A stretch of DNA of 39,569 bases from Lentimicrobiaceae bacterium (GTDB lineage: Bacteria > Bacteroidota > Bacteroidia > Bacteroidales > F082), in the NCBI GenBank assembly GCA_031262365.1, contig JAISHW010000059.1:1-39569 (forward strand), written 5' to 3'. Both the position numbers and the translations under genes were made by a program. The notes beneath the pieces are model-generated. The model did no database searches and was not told the origin of the DNA. It worked only from the letters and a program-made list of their open reading frames with translations. Below are positions 24,257-32,859 of the stretch, one piece after another; within the stretch, counting starts at the first letter, position 1, and each line of letters begins with the position of its first letter.

Positions 24257-26200
24257 ATGATAAATATAACCTTTCCGGATAATACGGTAAGACAATACGA
24301 AGACAATGTAACATCCTTAGATATTGCAAAAAGCATTAGTGAAGGATTGGCTCGTAACGTTGTAGCAGCCAAAGTGAATGGCGAAATTTGGGACGCTACA
24401 CGCCCGATTCAGAGCGATGCAACACTTCAATTATTGACGTGGAACGACACTGAAGGAAAGGCTACCGTTTGGCACTCGTCGGCACATATTATGGCAGAAG
24501 CAATCGAACAACTTTATCCAGGCGTGAAATTCGGCATTGGTCCAAGTATCGAAAGCGGTTTTTATTATGATATTGATATGGGCGACAAAGTTTTGACCGA
24601 AGCCGATTTGGTTAAAATCGAAAATAGAATGCTCGAACTGGCAAAAGAAAAGCAAGAAATTGTGCGTTCCGACATTTCGAAAGCCGATGCAATTGACTAT
24701 TTCACCAAAAAAGGTGATGAATACAAACTCGAACTCATCAATGAGCTCGAAGACGGAACTATCACGCTATACAAATCAGGTACGTTTACCGACCTTTGTC
24801 GTGGTCCACATTTGCCTGATACCGGCATTATCAAAGCTGTAAAATTATTGAACATCGCCGGCGCTTACTGGCGTGGCGATGAAAGCCGCAAACAGTTGAC
24901 TCGTATTTATGGAATCACGTTTCCGAAAAAGAAAGACCTCGACGAATATTTGTTATTACTCGAAGAAGCAAAAAAACGTGACCATCGCAAATTAGGAAAA
25001 GAATTGGATCTTTTCACTTTCTCGCAGAAAGTAGGATCGGGACTTCCGCTTTGGTTGCCGAAAGGAGCCCAGTTGCGCGAACGTTTAGAAATGTTTTTGA
25101 AACGCGTACAAAAAGAAGCCGGATATTTGCCCGTCATTACGCCTCACATCGGAAATGTGAATCTTTATAAAACATCGGGACACTACGAAAAATATGGTAA
25201 AGACTCGTTCCGACCAATTACAACACCTGTCGAAGGCGAAGAATTTTTCTTAAAACCGATGAATTGTCCGCATCATTGCGAAATTTACGATGCACGCCCA
25301 CATTCATATAAAGAATTACCGCTTCGTTATGCCGAGTTCGGTACGGTTTACCGTTATGAACAAAGCGGCGAATTGCATGGTTTGACACGTGTAAGAGGAT
25401 TTACACAAGACGACGCGCATATTTTCTGTATGCCTGATCAGATAAAAGAAGAATTTAAAGGCGTAATCAAAATCATTATGCGCATATTCCAAGCACTTGA
25501 TTTTAAAGAGTTTATTACGCAAATATCATTGCGAGACCCAAACAACAAGAAAAAATACATTGGTTCGGAAGAAAATTGGCAAAAAGCCGAACAAGCCATT
25601 ATCGAAGTAGCAGAGGAAGAAGGTCTCGAAGCTATTTTGGAAGAAGGCGAAGCCGCTTTTTACGGACCAAAAATGGACTTCATGGTTCGTGATGCGATTG
25701 GTCGCAAATGGCAATTAGGAACGATACAAGTCGACTATAATTTGCCCGAACGTTTCGACCTTAGCTATATCGGTGCGGATAACGAAAAACACCGTCCGGT
25801 CATGATTCACCGTGCGCCTTTTGGTTCGATGGAGCGTTTTGTAGCTGTTTTGATCGAACATTGTGCTGGAAATTTCCCGATTTGGTTAGCTCCGGAACAA
25901 GCTATCATACTGTCTATTAGCGAAAAGTATCAAAATTATGCCGAAAATGTTTCAGATGTGCTAAAAAAATCGGAAATTCGCACCCTCATTGACGATCGAA
26001 GCGAAAAAATTAGTCGCAAAATCCGCGATGCGGAAATTAATAAAATTCCGTACATGCTGATTGTCGGCGAAAAAGAAGCTGCCGAAGGAACGCTTTCTGT
26101 TCGCAAACACGGCGAAGGCGATTTGGGGACAATGACAATAGAAGAATTTGCTGCAATGGTCGACGAAGAAGTAAACCGTTTGCAGGGTTTTGATAAATAA
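24257..26200 (+). CDS. thrS: Threonyl-tRNA synthetase
   Basis: 647 aa, full length. Order: TGS domain (1-~60), editing/SAD domain with the zinc-type motif '[12 protein letters not shown]' (~75), then the class II catalytic core with motif 2 region '[20 protein letters not shown]', the zinc-binding 'MNCPHHC', motif 3 '[11 protein letters not shown]', and a C-terminal anticodon-binding domain ('[18 protein letters not shown]'). It charges tRNA(Thr) and hydrolyses Ser-tRNA(Thr). It heads the thrS-infC-rpmI-rplT operon. The upstream overlapping minus ORF is spurious. Confidence 0.97.
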   Translation: MINITFPDNTVRQYEDNVTSLDIAKSISEGLARNVVAAKVNGEIWDATRPIQSDATLQLLTWNDTEGKATVWHSSAHIMAEAIEQLYPGVKFGIGPSIESGFYYDIDMGDKVLTEADLVKIENRMLELAKEKQEIVRSDISKADAIDYFTKKGDEYKLELINELEDGTITLYKSGTFTDLCRGPHLPDTGIIKAVKLLNIAGAYWRGDESRKQLTRIYGITFPKKKDLDEYLLLLEEAKKRDHRKLGKELDLFTFSQKVGSGLPLWLPKGAQLRERLEMFLKRVQKEAGYLPVITPHIGNVNLYKTSGHYEKYGKDSFRPITTPVEGEEFFLKPMNCPHHCEIYDARPHSYKELPLRYAEFGTVYRYEQSGELHGLTRVRGFTQDDAHIFCMPDQIKEEFKGVIKIIMRIFQALDFKEFITQISLRDPNNKKKYIGSEENWQKAEQAIIEVAEEEGLEAILEEGEAAFYGPKMDFMVRDAIGRKWQLGTIQVDYNLPERFDLSYIGADNEKHRPVMIHRAPFGSMERFVAVLIEHCAGNFPIWLAPEQAIILSISEKYQNYAENVSDVLKKSEIRTLIDDRSEKISRKIRDAEINKIPYMLIVGEKEAAEGTLSVRKHGEGDLGTMTIEEFAAMVDEEVNRLQGFDK

Positions 26201-26237
26201 ATAAAAGAAATAATTAACATAGAAGTTTAATTAATAT

Positions 26238-26242
26238 AGGAG
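26238..26242 (+). promoter_or_regulatory. Shine-Dalgarno of infC
   Basis: AGGAG, six bases before an ATT codon (26249) and nine before an ATA codon (26252); an in-frame TGA at 26246-26248 closes the frame upstream. It fixes the infC start to a non-ATG codon. Confidence 0.75.
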
Positions 26243-26248
26243 ACCTGA

Positions 26249-26803
26249 ATTATAGCACAAATTAGAGGAGGAAGAAGACCAAACAACTTTCCGAAAAAAG
26301 AAGAATTACACAAAATTAACGAGCGAATCGCCGCACCGATGGTTCGTTTGGTCGGCGACAACATTGAAACCGGTATTTATTCTTTAAGGGAAGCATTAGC
26401 ATTTGCAAAAGAGCAAGAGCTTGATTTGGTTGAAATTTCAGCTACGGCTAATCCGCCCGTTTGCAGAATCTTAGATTATAAGAAATTCCTTTTTGAACAA
26501 AAGAAAAAACAAAAAGAAATAAAAGCAAAAGCAGCAAAAGTAGTTGTAAAAGAAATTCGCTTGAGCCCTAACATCGATGAACATGATTTCGATTTCAAAC
26601 TGAAACATGCTATTCGCTTTTTAGAAGAAGGGGCAAAAGTAAAAGTAGATGTCTTTTTCCGTGGAAGATCAATTGTTTACAAAGATCAAGGCGAGTTTAC
26701 CTTGTTAAAGTTTGCTCAAGAACTTGAAGAGTACGGCAAAGTAGAATCATTGCCAAAACTCGAAGGAAAACGAATGATTATGGTTATAGCTCCTAAAAAA
26801 TAA
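26249..26803 (+). CDS. infC: Translation initiation factor IF-3 with non-ATG start
   Basis: 184 aa from ATT at 26249 (or 183 from ATA at 26252). The first ATG in frame (26339) would remove the conserved N-terminal part '[16 protein letters not shown]', so it cannot be the true start. The frame is closed by a TGA directly before the ATT, and a Shine-Dalgarno AGGAG sits at the right distance. The N-domain (to ~80) is followed by the linker and the C-domain '[20 protein letters not shown]'. IF-3 guards start-codon choice; AUU starts of infC permit self-regulation in enterobacteria, and the same logic probably applies here. Between thrS and rpmI. Confidence 0.93.
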   Translation: MIAQIRGGRRPNNFPKKEELHKINERIAAPMVRLVGDNIETGIYSLREALAFAKEQELDLVEISATANPPVCRILDYKKFLFEQKKKQKEIKAKAAKVVVKEIRLSPNIDEHDFDFKLKHAIRFLEEGAKVKVDVFFRGRSIVYKDQGEFTLLKFAQELEEYGKVESLPKLEGKRMIMVIAPKK

Positions 26804-26841
26804 ACGCATTCATTTTTAAATAATTTAAATATAAACACGAG

Positions 26842-27036
26842 ATGCCAAAAATGAAGTCAAAATCCGGTGCCAAAAAACGTTTTCAGTTTACAGGAACCGG
26901 TAAGATCAAAAGGAAGCACGCTTACAAAAGCCACATTCTAACGAAAAAATCAACAAAACGTAAACGTAATCTTACGTATAGTACGACTGTTGCTAAATCC
27001 GAAGAAAAGAATGTAAAAGAAATGCTTCAATTTTAA
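26842..27036 (+). CDS. rpmI: 50S ribosomal protein L35
   Basis: 64 aa, very basic, full length. The N-terminus '[20 protein letters not shown]' and '[14 protein letters not shown]' are diagnostic. It sits 38 bp after infC, in the usual infC-rpmI-rplT order. No separate promoter seen. Confidence 0.97.
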   Translation: MPKMKSKSGAKKRFQFTGTGKIKRKHAYKSHILTKKSTKRKRNLTYSTTVAKSEEKNVKEMLQF

Positions 27037-27060
27037 GTAAATCAATTGTTAAACTTTGTT

Positions 27061-27113
27061 ATAGCCGAAAAAGTTCTCAAATGGAGTGAGGCGCTATGAC
27101 GAAAAAAAATTAA
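27061..27113 (+). promoter_or_regulatory. Leader between rpmI and rplT with hairpin and mini-ORF
   Basis: An imperfect hairpin: ATAGC (27061-27065) can pair with GCTAT (27093-27097), with CTCA/TGAG inside. A five-codon ORF (27096-27113, MTKKN) ends four bases before the rplT ATG. Possibly a translational control region; weak evidence. Confidence 0.3.
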
Positions 27114-27117
27114 AAAA

Positions 27118-27462
27118 ATGCCAAGATCAGTTAATGCTGTAGCTTCAAGAGCCAGACGCAAGAAGATTTTAAAAAGAACCAAAGGACAATTTGGTCGTAG
27201 AAAAAATGTCTGGACAGTTGCCAAAAATTCATGGGAAAAAGGGCAACAATACGCCTATCGCGATAGACGTAACAAAAAACGCGAATTTAGAGCACTTTGG
27301 ATCACCCGTATCAACGCAGGTGTAAGAGCTTATGGAATGTCGTATAGTGTTTTCATGGGAAAACTTCATGCAAACAACATCGAATTGAACCGTAAAGTAC
27401 TTGCCGACCTCGCTTTGAACAATCCGGAAGCTTTTAAAGCTGTTGTCGAAAAGGTTAAATAA
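27118..27462 (+). CDS. rplT: 50S ribosomal protein L20
   Basis: 114 aa, full length and very basic. '[20 protein letters not shown]' and '[20 protein letters not shown]'-like sequence identify it. L20 is an early 50S assembly protein and in several bacteria represses its own operon through a leader structure; the 81-bp gap to rpmI may contain such a site. The operon ends at the terminator 27484-27516. Confidence 0.97.
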   Translation: MPRSVNAVASRARRKKILKRTKGQFGRRKNVWTVAKNSWEKGQQYAYRDRRNKKREFRALWITRINAGVRAYGMSYSVFMGKLHANNIELNRKVLADLALNNPEAFKAVVEKVK

Positions 27463-27483
27463 GAAAACTTTTCTATTATAACG

Positions 27484-27516
27484 AAAAGCCGATTTTGAAT
27501 GTAATCGGCTTTTTTT
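27484..27516 (+). terminator. Terminator of the thrS-infC-rpmI-rplT operon
   Basis: 11-bp stem AAAAGCCGATT/AATCGGCTTTT, 8-nt loop, then T-rich; begins 22 bp after the rplT stop. Confidence 0.9.
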
Positions 27517-27668
27517 GTTTTTAAATAAAGGCTTTGAGCTTTTCGATTTAAGACGATAAAATATTGTAAAACAACGAAATACAATCCTGCTTCTTTGTAA
27601 TTAAATTTTATAACCTTAGGTTGTTTAAAATTGTTATGCAATAAAAAATGCTGAAAAACATTTATAAG

Positions 27669-27676
27669 TATTTTTG
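27669..27676 (+). promoter_or_regulatory. -7 box just before the EamA gene
   Basis: TATTTTTG ends 7 bp before the ATG at 27684; the predicted start near 27681 leaves a 3-nt leader. This also argues against the upstream ATG at 27648. Confidence 0.4.
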
Positions 27677-27683
27677 TTACACG

Positions 27684-28616
27684 ATGAATACAAAACAAAA
27701 AAACACAACAATTAAAGGCACAATAGCAATCGGAATTGCCGCTATACTGTGGGGATTAGACGGTGTTGTTCTCACACCACAACTTCATAATCTTGATGTC
27801 GGTTATGTTGTTTTTGTGCTACACTTACTTCCATTTTTGTTGATGAATCTTTTCTTTTTTAAAGAAATTAAGAAATTGACAATCATGAGCAAATCTGATT
27901 TTTTCTATTTTTTCTTAATTAGCTTATTTGGAGGAGCTTTAGGGACTATTGCTATTGTAAAATCGTTATTTTTAGTTAATTTTAACCATCTTTCGGTTGT
28001 AGTATTACTTCAAAAATTGCAACCCATTTTTGCTATCTTATTAGCACGAATCATTCTTAAAGAACGAATCAGTAAAAATTTTGCTCTATGGGCTGGAATT
28101 GCTATTACATCCGGTTATTTACTCGCATTCGGATTTCACCTTCCCGATACTTCTGGAAATGGAAAAGAGTTGCTTTACGCTTGTCTTTTTGCACTTTTAG
28201 CCGCTTTTTCATTTGGTTCGTCTACTGTTTTTTCAAAAAAAATCTTAGGCAACTATTCTTTCGTTACCTCAACGTATTACCGTTATGGTTTTACGAGTGT
28301 AATCATGTTGATTTACATGGTTTTATGGGGTAACTTTTCGCAATTTTCAGCGACAACAACCAACAATTTGATTTTCTTTATCATCATTGGTTTAACTACT
28401 GGAGCAGGAGCTATCTTCTTGTATTACTATGGTTTACGAAATGTAAAAGCAATTTATTCGAGCATTATAGAACTCATGTTTCCTATTTCTGCGGTAATTT
28501 TTGATTATTTGATTCACGGTAAAATTTTTACAGTAACCCAATGGATTGCCGCTTCGATTATGTTTTTTGCAATTATTAAATTGAACAGAAACCGAATCCA
28601 AAAACAAAAAACTTAG
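27684..28616 (+). CDS. EamA-family (DMT) transporter
   Basis: 310 aa from 27684; an in-frame ATG at 27648 would add 12 residues, but lies upstream of the likely -7 box. Ten membrane helices form two EamA repeats: the first from 'GIAAILWGLDGVVLTP' to 'SGYLLAFGF', the second from 'ALLAAFSFGSSTVFSKK' to the end ('WIAASIMFFAIIKLN'). Such proteins export amino acids, metabolites or drugs; the substrate cannot be predicted. It stands alone, between the ribosomal operon terminator and the DUF2007 gene. Confidence 0.9.
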   Translation: MNTKQKNTTIKGTIAIGIAAILWGLDGVVLTPQLHNLDVGYVVFVLHLLPFLLMNLFFFKEIKKLTIMSKSDFFYFFLISLFGGALGTIAIVKSLFLVNFNHLSVVVLLQKLQPIFAILLARIILKERISKNFALWAGIAITSGYLLAFGFHLPDTSGNGKELLYACLFALLAAFSFGSSTVFSKKILGNYSFVTSTYYRYGFTSVIMLIYMVLWGNFSQFSATTTNNLIFFIIIGLTTGAGAIFLYYYGLRNVKAIYSSIIELMFPISAVIFDYLIHGKIFTVTQWIAASIMFFAIIKLNRNRIQKQKT

Positions 28617-28675
28617 ACATTCAAAACAAAAAACACTTGCTATTTGTTTTGTAAATACATTTAACACAAACATAT

Positions 28676-28912
28676 ATGACAAATGAGAAATTAACTCCAG
28701 TTTATACCGGTTCGATTGTTGAAGCTAATTTTTTAGTCGAATTACTGCAAGAAAACGGTATTGATAGCATTTTGCGCGACTCGCTCAACGAAAGTATCAT
28801 AGCTGGTTGGGCTTCAGGTTCTCCTGAATTTTCGGTTCGTATTTTTGTTGAAGAAGAAGACTCGGCAAATGCAAAAAAAGTTTTAGAAACTTATTTCAAA
28901 ACACGCGAATAA
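28676..28912 (+). CDS. DUF2007 domain protein
   Basis: 78 aa, single DUF2007 domain: 'PVYTGSIVEANFLVELLQEN' followed by 'GIDSILRDS' and a closing strand-helix 'FSVRIFVEEEDSANAKKVLE'. This ferredoxin-like fold is called a putative signal-transducing, PII-like protein; no defined biochemical role. Cytoplasmic. It is the small gene between the EamA transporter and the larger GNAT-fold gene, possibly read through from the former. Full-length for the family. Confidence 0.9.
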   Translation: MTNEKLTPVYTGSIVEANFLVELLQENGIDSILRDSLNESIIAGWASGSPEFSVRIFVEEEDSANAKKVLETYFKTRE

Positions 28913-29008
28913 ATAGAAATTGCTGATTATCAATAAAGAAAACTATAAAAAAAAGGTCATAACAATATTTTATAGAATGTCGTTTGTCAAAAAAACGAAA
29001 ATAACCCG

Positions 29009-29016
29009 TACCTTTG
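29009..29016 (+). promoter_or_regulatory. -7 box of the 393-aa GNAT-fold gene
   Basis: TACCTTTG; a TTTG at 28983-28986 lies 22 bp upstream, slightly long for a -33. Predicted leader ~40 nt. Confidence 0.5.
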
Positions 29017-29060
29017 AAGATCTTTGTTTTTGAACGAAAACTAATTATATTATTACAGCT

Positions 29061-30242
29061 ATGGCTCAAAAATACACTCTAAAAGAAGTTAAAACGCAGA
29101 AAGATGTGAAAGAATGGCTTGCTTATCCAAGCAAATTATATAAAAACGATCCGCATTATGTAAGACCAATGGATGAAGATGTCGAAAAATTGTTTGATAA
29201 AAATAAAAACAAACTTTTACGACAAGGACAATGTGTCAGATATACGCTTTTAAACGAAAAAACAGAAATTGTAGGTCGTATCGCTGCTTTCATCGATCCT
29301 AAAATGGCGAAATCAAACGCGCAACTCACAGGTGGATGTGGTTTTTTTGACTGCATCGACGACCAAGAAGCGGCAAATATATTATTTGATGCAGCTGTCA
29401 ATTGGAATAAAAAAAACGGTATGGAAGCCATAGATGGTCCAATAAATTTTGGCGACAGAGATAATTTTTGGGGCTGTTTGGTTGAAGGATTTTACGATCC
29501 GATTTATTACATGCCTTACAATTATTCTTATTATTCTCAACTATTTGAAAATTATGGTTTTAAAGATTACTTTAAGCAATTAACTTACAGGCGTGAAATT
29601 GGTCCAGGAGGACTTGATCCTGTTATTCACGCTAAAGCCGAGCGTCTGGAGAGAAATCCTGATTACACATTTGAAATCATCAACATGAAACAGATTGACA
29701 AATATGCCGAATATTTCATGGACATTTATAACAGAGCATGGGCAGTTATTCCGGGTGCTACAAAAATATCAAAACAACATGCAACAGCATTGCTTAATCA
29801 GTTGAAACCCATTATCGATCCACGCTTGATGCATTTTGCTTTTTATAAAGGCGAACCGATAGCTTTCTTCTTGATGATGATTGATATGAATCAGATATAC
29901 AAAGGATTAAATGGAAAATCGAATTGGTTAAACACGTTAAAGATTGCTTACCGCGTTAAAATTGCTCACAAAGCAAATCGCGTTATTTCTTTGGCATTCG
30001 GAATTGTACCCGAACACCAAGGCAAAGGAGTCGATGGCGGCTTAATCATCTCATTCGAGAAATATGCATTAGAAAAAGATTTTCATTACAAAGAATTGCA
30101 ACTCAACTGGATAGGTGATTTTAATCCGACAATGTGCAAAATAGCAGAAAGTATCGGTGGAAAGATTTACAAAACACACATTACATACCGTTATTTATTT
30201 GATAGAGAAAAACCTTTTGAGCGAGCAAAACTTCAAAAATAA
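29061..30242 (+). CDS. Large GNAT-fold (acyl-CoA N-acyltransferase-like) protein
   Basis: 393 aa. It belongs to a conserved Bacteroidota family of unknown function whose C-terminal half has the GNAT pattern: 'RVISLAFGIVPEHQGKGVDG' (the acyl-CoA-binding Q/R-x2-G-x-G/A loop, here HQGKGVDGG), followed by 'LQLNWIGDFNPTMCKIAES'. The N-terminal half ('EWLAYPSKLYKNDPHYVRP', 'GPINFGDRDNFWGCLVEGF') is the recognisable family signature. No signal peptide. Its substrate is unknown. It is preceded by its own promoter and followed by the broken small GNAT gene. Confidence 0.85.
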   Translation: MAQKYTLKEVKTQKDVKEWLAYPSKLYKNDPHYVRPMDEDVEKLFDKNKNKLLRQGQCVRYTLLNEKTEIVGRIAAFIDPKMAKSNAQLTGGCGFFDCIDDQEAANILFDAAVNWNKKNGMEAIDGPINFGDRDNFWGCLVEGFYDPIYYMPYNYSYYSQLFENYGFKDYFKQLTYRREIGPGGLDPVIHAKAERLERNPDYTFEIINMKQIDKYAEYFMDIYNRAWAVIPGATKISKQHATALLNQLKPIIDPRLMHFAFYKGEPIAFFLMMIDMNQIYKGLNGKSNWLNTLKIAYRVKIAHKANRVISLAFGIVPEHQGKGVDGGLIISFEKYALEKDFHYKELQLNWIGDFNPTMCKIAESIGGKIYKTHITYRYLFDREKPFERAKLQK

Positions 30243-30324
30243 CACTTCTGATTTCAACTGAATAATATCTGAATCATATTGATTCATTAAGATTTACATA
30301 AGTTATTTAATAATTTAATTGAAG

Positions 30325-30777
30325 GTGAAAAATATACATATTAGAGAGGCGCAAAAAGAAGACTGTCCATGAATATTACAGTTAATAAAAGATTTGGCTC
30401 TTTATGAAAAAGCATCTGACGAAGTAATCGTCTCATTTGCTCATTTCGAAGAAAGCGGTTTTGGATCACATCCTGTTTGGTGGGCTTATGTTGCCGAAAT
30501 TGACAATATAATTCGCGGATTTGCATTGTATTATATTCGTTACAGCACTTGGAAAGGACAACGAATGTACCTCGAAGATTTCTACGTCGAACCCGAATTT
30601 CGTGGCTTTGGAATTGGCTCTTTATTGTTCGAAAAATTAATTGAAAAAGCTAAAAAACAACAATTTAATGGCATCGTATGGCAAGCTTTGGAATGGAACG
30701 AACCTGCTCTGAATTTCTACCGAAAATACAATGCAAAATTCGACAACGAATGGATTAACTGTTCGCTTGATTTTTAA
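30325..30777 (+). pseudogene. GNAT acetyltransferase, interrupted by an in-frame TGA
   Basis: From GTG at 30325 the frame reads a normal GNAT start ('KNIHIREAQKEDCP'), then TGA at 30370-30372, then continues 'ILQLIKDLALYEKASDEV' through the whole domain to 30777. Relatives of this diamine/SSAT-like group usually have Arg after ED-C-P, so a CGA-to-TGA change is the simplest explanation. The rest looks intact: 'MYLEDFYVEPEFRGFGIGSL' contains the acetyl-CoA loop R-G-F-G-I-G, and 'LEWNEPALNFYRKYNA' follows. Translation could restart at TTG 30394, producing a protein without its first strand-helix. UGA is an ordinary stop in this window. Sequencing error is possible. Confidence 0.75.
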
Positions 30778-30788
30778 AACAATTCGAT

Positions 30789-32189
30789 ATGCGGTTCAAT
30801 ATCTTAGAAAACGACACTATTTGTGCGCTCTCATCACCTCCGGGCATGGGAGCTATTGCCATTGTACGACTTTCAGGTGAAAAAAGTCATGAAATCGTTG
30901 CTGAAATTTTTGAGCAAAAAAACAAAAAGTTTCTGCTTTCAAAAATCGAAACATACAAAGCGTATTACGGACAAATTATTGATAAAGAAGAATTTATAGA
31001 CGACGTTTTGGTGCTGTTTTTTAAAAAACCACACTCTTATACGGGTGAAAATGTTGTAGAAATCAATTGTCACGGGTCGATTTATATCCAACAACGATTG
31101 CTCGAAATTTTTATTCAACATGGTGCGCGATTAGCCGAACCGGGTGAATTTAGTATGCGCGCTTTCACGAATGGAAAATTCGATCTTGCTCAAGCCGAAG
31201 CCATTGCCGATCTGATCGCTTCACAATCAAAAGCGGCTCATAATCTGGCTGTTAATCAAATGCGAGGTGGTTTTTCGAAAAAAATTAGTACACTACGAAA
31301 CCGTCTTCTCGAATTTGCTTCGTTGATTGAACTTGAACTTGATTTTTCGGAAGAAGATGTCGAATTTGTTGACCGAAATAAATTCTTTCAACTTATTGAT
31401 AATTTGAAAGATGAAATAATCAAATTAATCAAAAGCTTCACATCAGGAAATGTCATTAAAAACGGAATTCCCGTTGCCATTATAGGCAAAACAAACGTTG
31501 GAAAAAGCACCTTGCTTAATGCGATTTTGAACGAAGAAAGAGCTCTTGTAAGTGATATTCCCGGAACAACACGCGATACAATCGAAGACACCATTGTTAT
31601 CGGCGGTTTTACATTTCGTTTTATCGATACAGCCGGATTACGAATATCTGACGATACGGTCGAAAACATGGGAATCGAGCGTACTTATGATAAAATCAAA
31701 CAAGCGAGTATCCTATTGTATGTATGTGATTTAACAAGTATTGATGATGTTTCGGCAAATGAAATAATCGAAGAATTGAAACAATATACTGAAAATCAGA
31801 ACAAACAAGTCGTTCTGATTGGCAATAAAGTTGATTTGTTGACCAAAATTCCGGAATATTTTAAAGATTTGATTCCGTTGGAAACAGTTTTCATCTCCGC
31901 AAAGCGAAAAGAGAATATCAACCTCATAAGCGAATCGCTGCAAAAAAAAGCACAAGCAATTCATCACGAACAAGATACTATTGTCAGCAATTTGCGTCAT
32001 TATCAAGCACTTGAAGCTGCTCACGAAGCCATCTTAGCCGTCGAAAACGGTTTTAACAACAATATCCCTACCGATCTTATTGCCATTGATTTGCGACAAG
32101 CGATTTATCATTTAGGAACTATAACCGGTGCTATCAGTAACGATGAAGTTTTAGGATCAATTTTTGAGAAATTCTGCATCGGAAAGTAA
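30789..32189 (+). CDS. mnmE: tRNA modification GTPase MnmE
   Basis: 466 aa. N-terminal folate-binding domain ('ICALSSPPGMGAIAIVRLSG'), helical domain, then the G domain with G1 'GKTNVGKST', G3 'DTAGLR' and G4 'NKVD', and the C-terminal 'FCIGK' whose Cys (463) is essential. With MnmG it modifies U34 of tRNAs reading NNA/NNG codons. It starts 11 bp after the pseudogene and may rely on its transcript. Full length and typical. Confidence 0.97.
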   Translation: MRFNILENDTICALSSPPGMGAIAIVRLSGEKSHEIVAEIFEQKNKKFLLSKIETYKAYYGQIIDKEEFIDDVLVLFFKKPHSYTGENVVEINCHGSIYIQQRLLEIFIQHGARLAEPGEFSMRAFTNGKFDLAQAEAIADLIASQSKAAHNLAVNQMRGGFSKKISTLRNRLLEFASLIELELDFSEEDVEFVDRNKFFQLIDNLKDEIIKLIKSFTSGNVIKNGIPVAIIGKTNVGKSTLLNAILNEERALVSDIPGTTRDTIEDTIVIGGFTFRFIDTAGLRISDDTVENMGIERTYDKIKQASILLYVCDLTSIDDVSANEIIEELKQYTENQNKQVVLIGNKVDLLTKIPEYFKDLIPLETVFISAKRKENINLISESLQKKAQAIHHEQDTIVSNLRHYQALEAAHEAILAVENGFNNNIPTDLIAIDLRQAIYHLGTITGAISNDEVLGSIFEKFCIGK

Positions 32190-32217
32190 GTTATAAATCT
32201 ATCAATATAAGAACAAT

Positions 32218-32715
32218 ATGGACAATCTGAATTCAGACCGCACAACCCATCTCATCAATCAACTACAGCTTCTTCCCCACCCTGAAGGCGGTTTTTACAA
32301 AGAAACATATCGCTCCGATGTTACAGCAACCGATTCGAAAGGCGCGAAACGGAATGTATGCACGTCGATTTATTATTTGCTGAACGGCACAAACAAATCG
32401 CATTTTCACCGTATTCCATCCGACGAATTGTGGTATTTTCATGAAGGCGAAACTTTAGAAATCATTTATATTCAACACAGTGAACTCACAAGAGTTTTAC
32501 TCGGAAAAAACACTCAAAATGGCGAACATTTTTACATCAAAATTCCTGCTAACGTGTGGTTTGCCGCTAAAATCAAAAGTGAAAAAAGTTATACACTTGT
32601 CAGTTGTGTTGTAGCACCTGGATTCGATTTTAAGGATTTCGAATTAGCCGAACGTAATACATTATTAAACGCTTACCCGTTGCTAAAAGATATTATTGAA
32701 GAATTTACAAGGTAA
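32218..32715 (+). CDS. DUF985 cupin protein
   Basis: 165 aa, single DUF985 cupin. Signature at the N-terminus: 'LLPHPEGGFYKETYRSD'; then 'TSIYYLLNGTNKSHFHRIPS', 'DELWYFHEGETLEIIYI' and 'VWFAAKIKSEKSYTLVSCVVAP'. The motifs match a metal-dependent cupin barrel of unknown catalytic role. It begins 28 bp after mnmE on the same strand. Cytoplasmic. Nothing unusual in length. Confidence 0.92.
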   Translation: MDNLNSDRTTHLINQLQLLPHPEGGFYKETYRSDVTATDSKGAKRNVCTSIYYLLNGTNKSHFHRIPSDELWYFHEGETLEIIYIQHSELTRVLLGKNTQNGEHFYIKIPANVWFAAKIKSEKSYTLVSCVVAPGFDFKDFELAERNTLLNAYPLLKDIIEEFTR

Positions 32716-32848
32716 CAAGAAGTTATTAAAAATATCAATAACTCCTATCTCATTCTGATACAGAGCTATAAAAAACAACTTTCATTAAAAAAAACTGTTT
32801 TACAGAAAAATTAGCTGATGTAGCGAATCGATGTAAGCAATTAAGTCT

Positions 32849-32856
32849 TATTTTTG
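32849..32856 (+). promoter_or_regulatory. -7 box directly before the acyltransferase gene
   Basis: TATTTTTG ends 3 bp before the ATG at 32860. A start four or five bases after the box would fall on the ATG itself, so the mRNA may be leaderless. No -33 TTG. Confidence 0.4.
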
Positions 32857-32859
32857 AGC

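Noticed and set aside
24035-24295. Minus-strand frame of 86 codons upstream of thrS
   Set aside because: Overlaps the thrS promoter and start; composition is F/R/Y-rich noise from AT-rich DNA.
30370-30372. TGA read as selenocysteine or as a sense codon
   Set aside because: No SECIS-like hairpin was recognised downstream and TGA ends several ordinary genes here (infC upstream frame, kinase, GT2, transposase).
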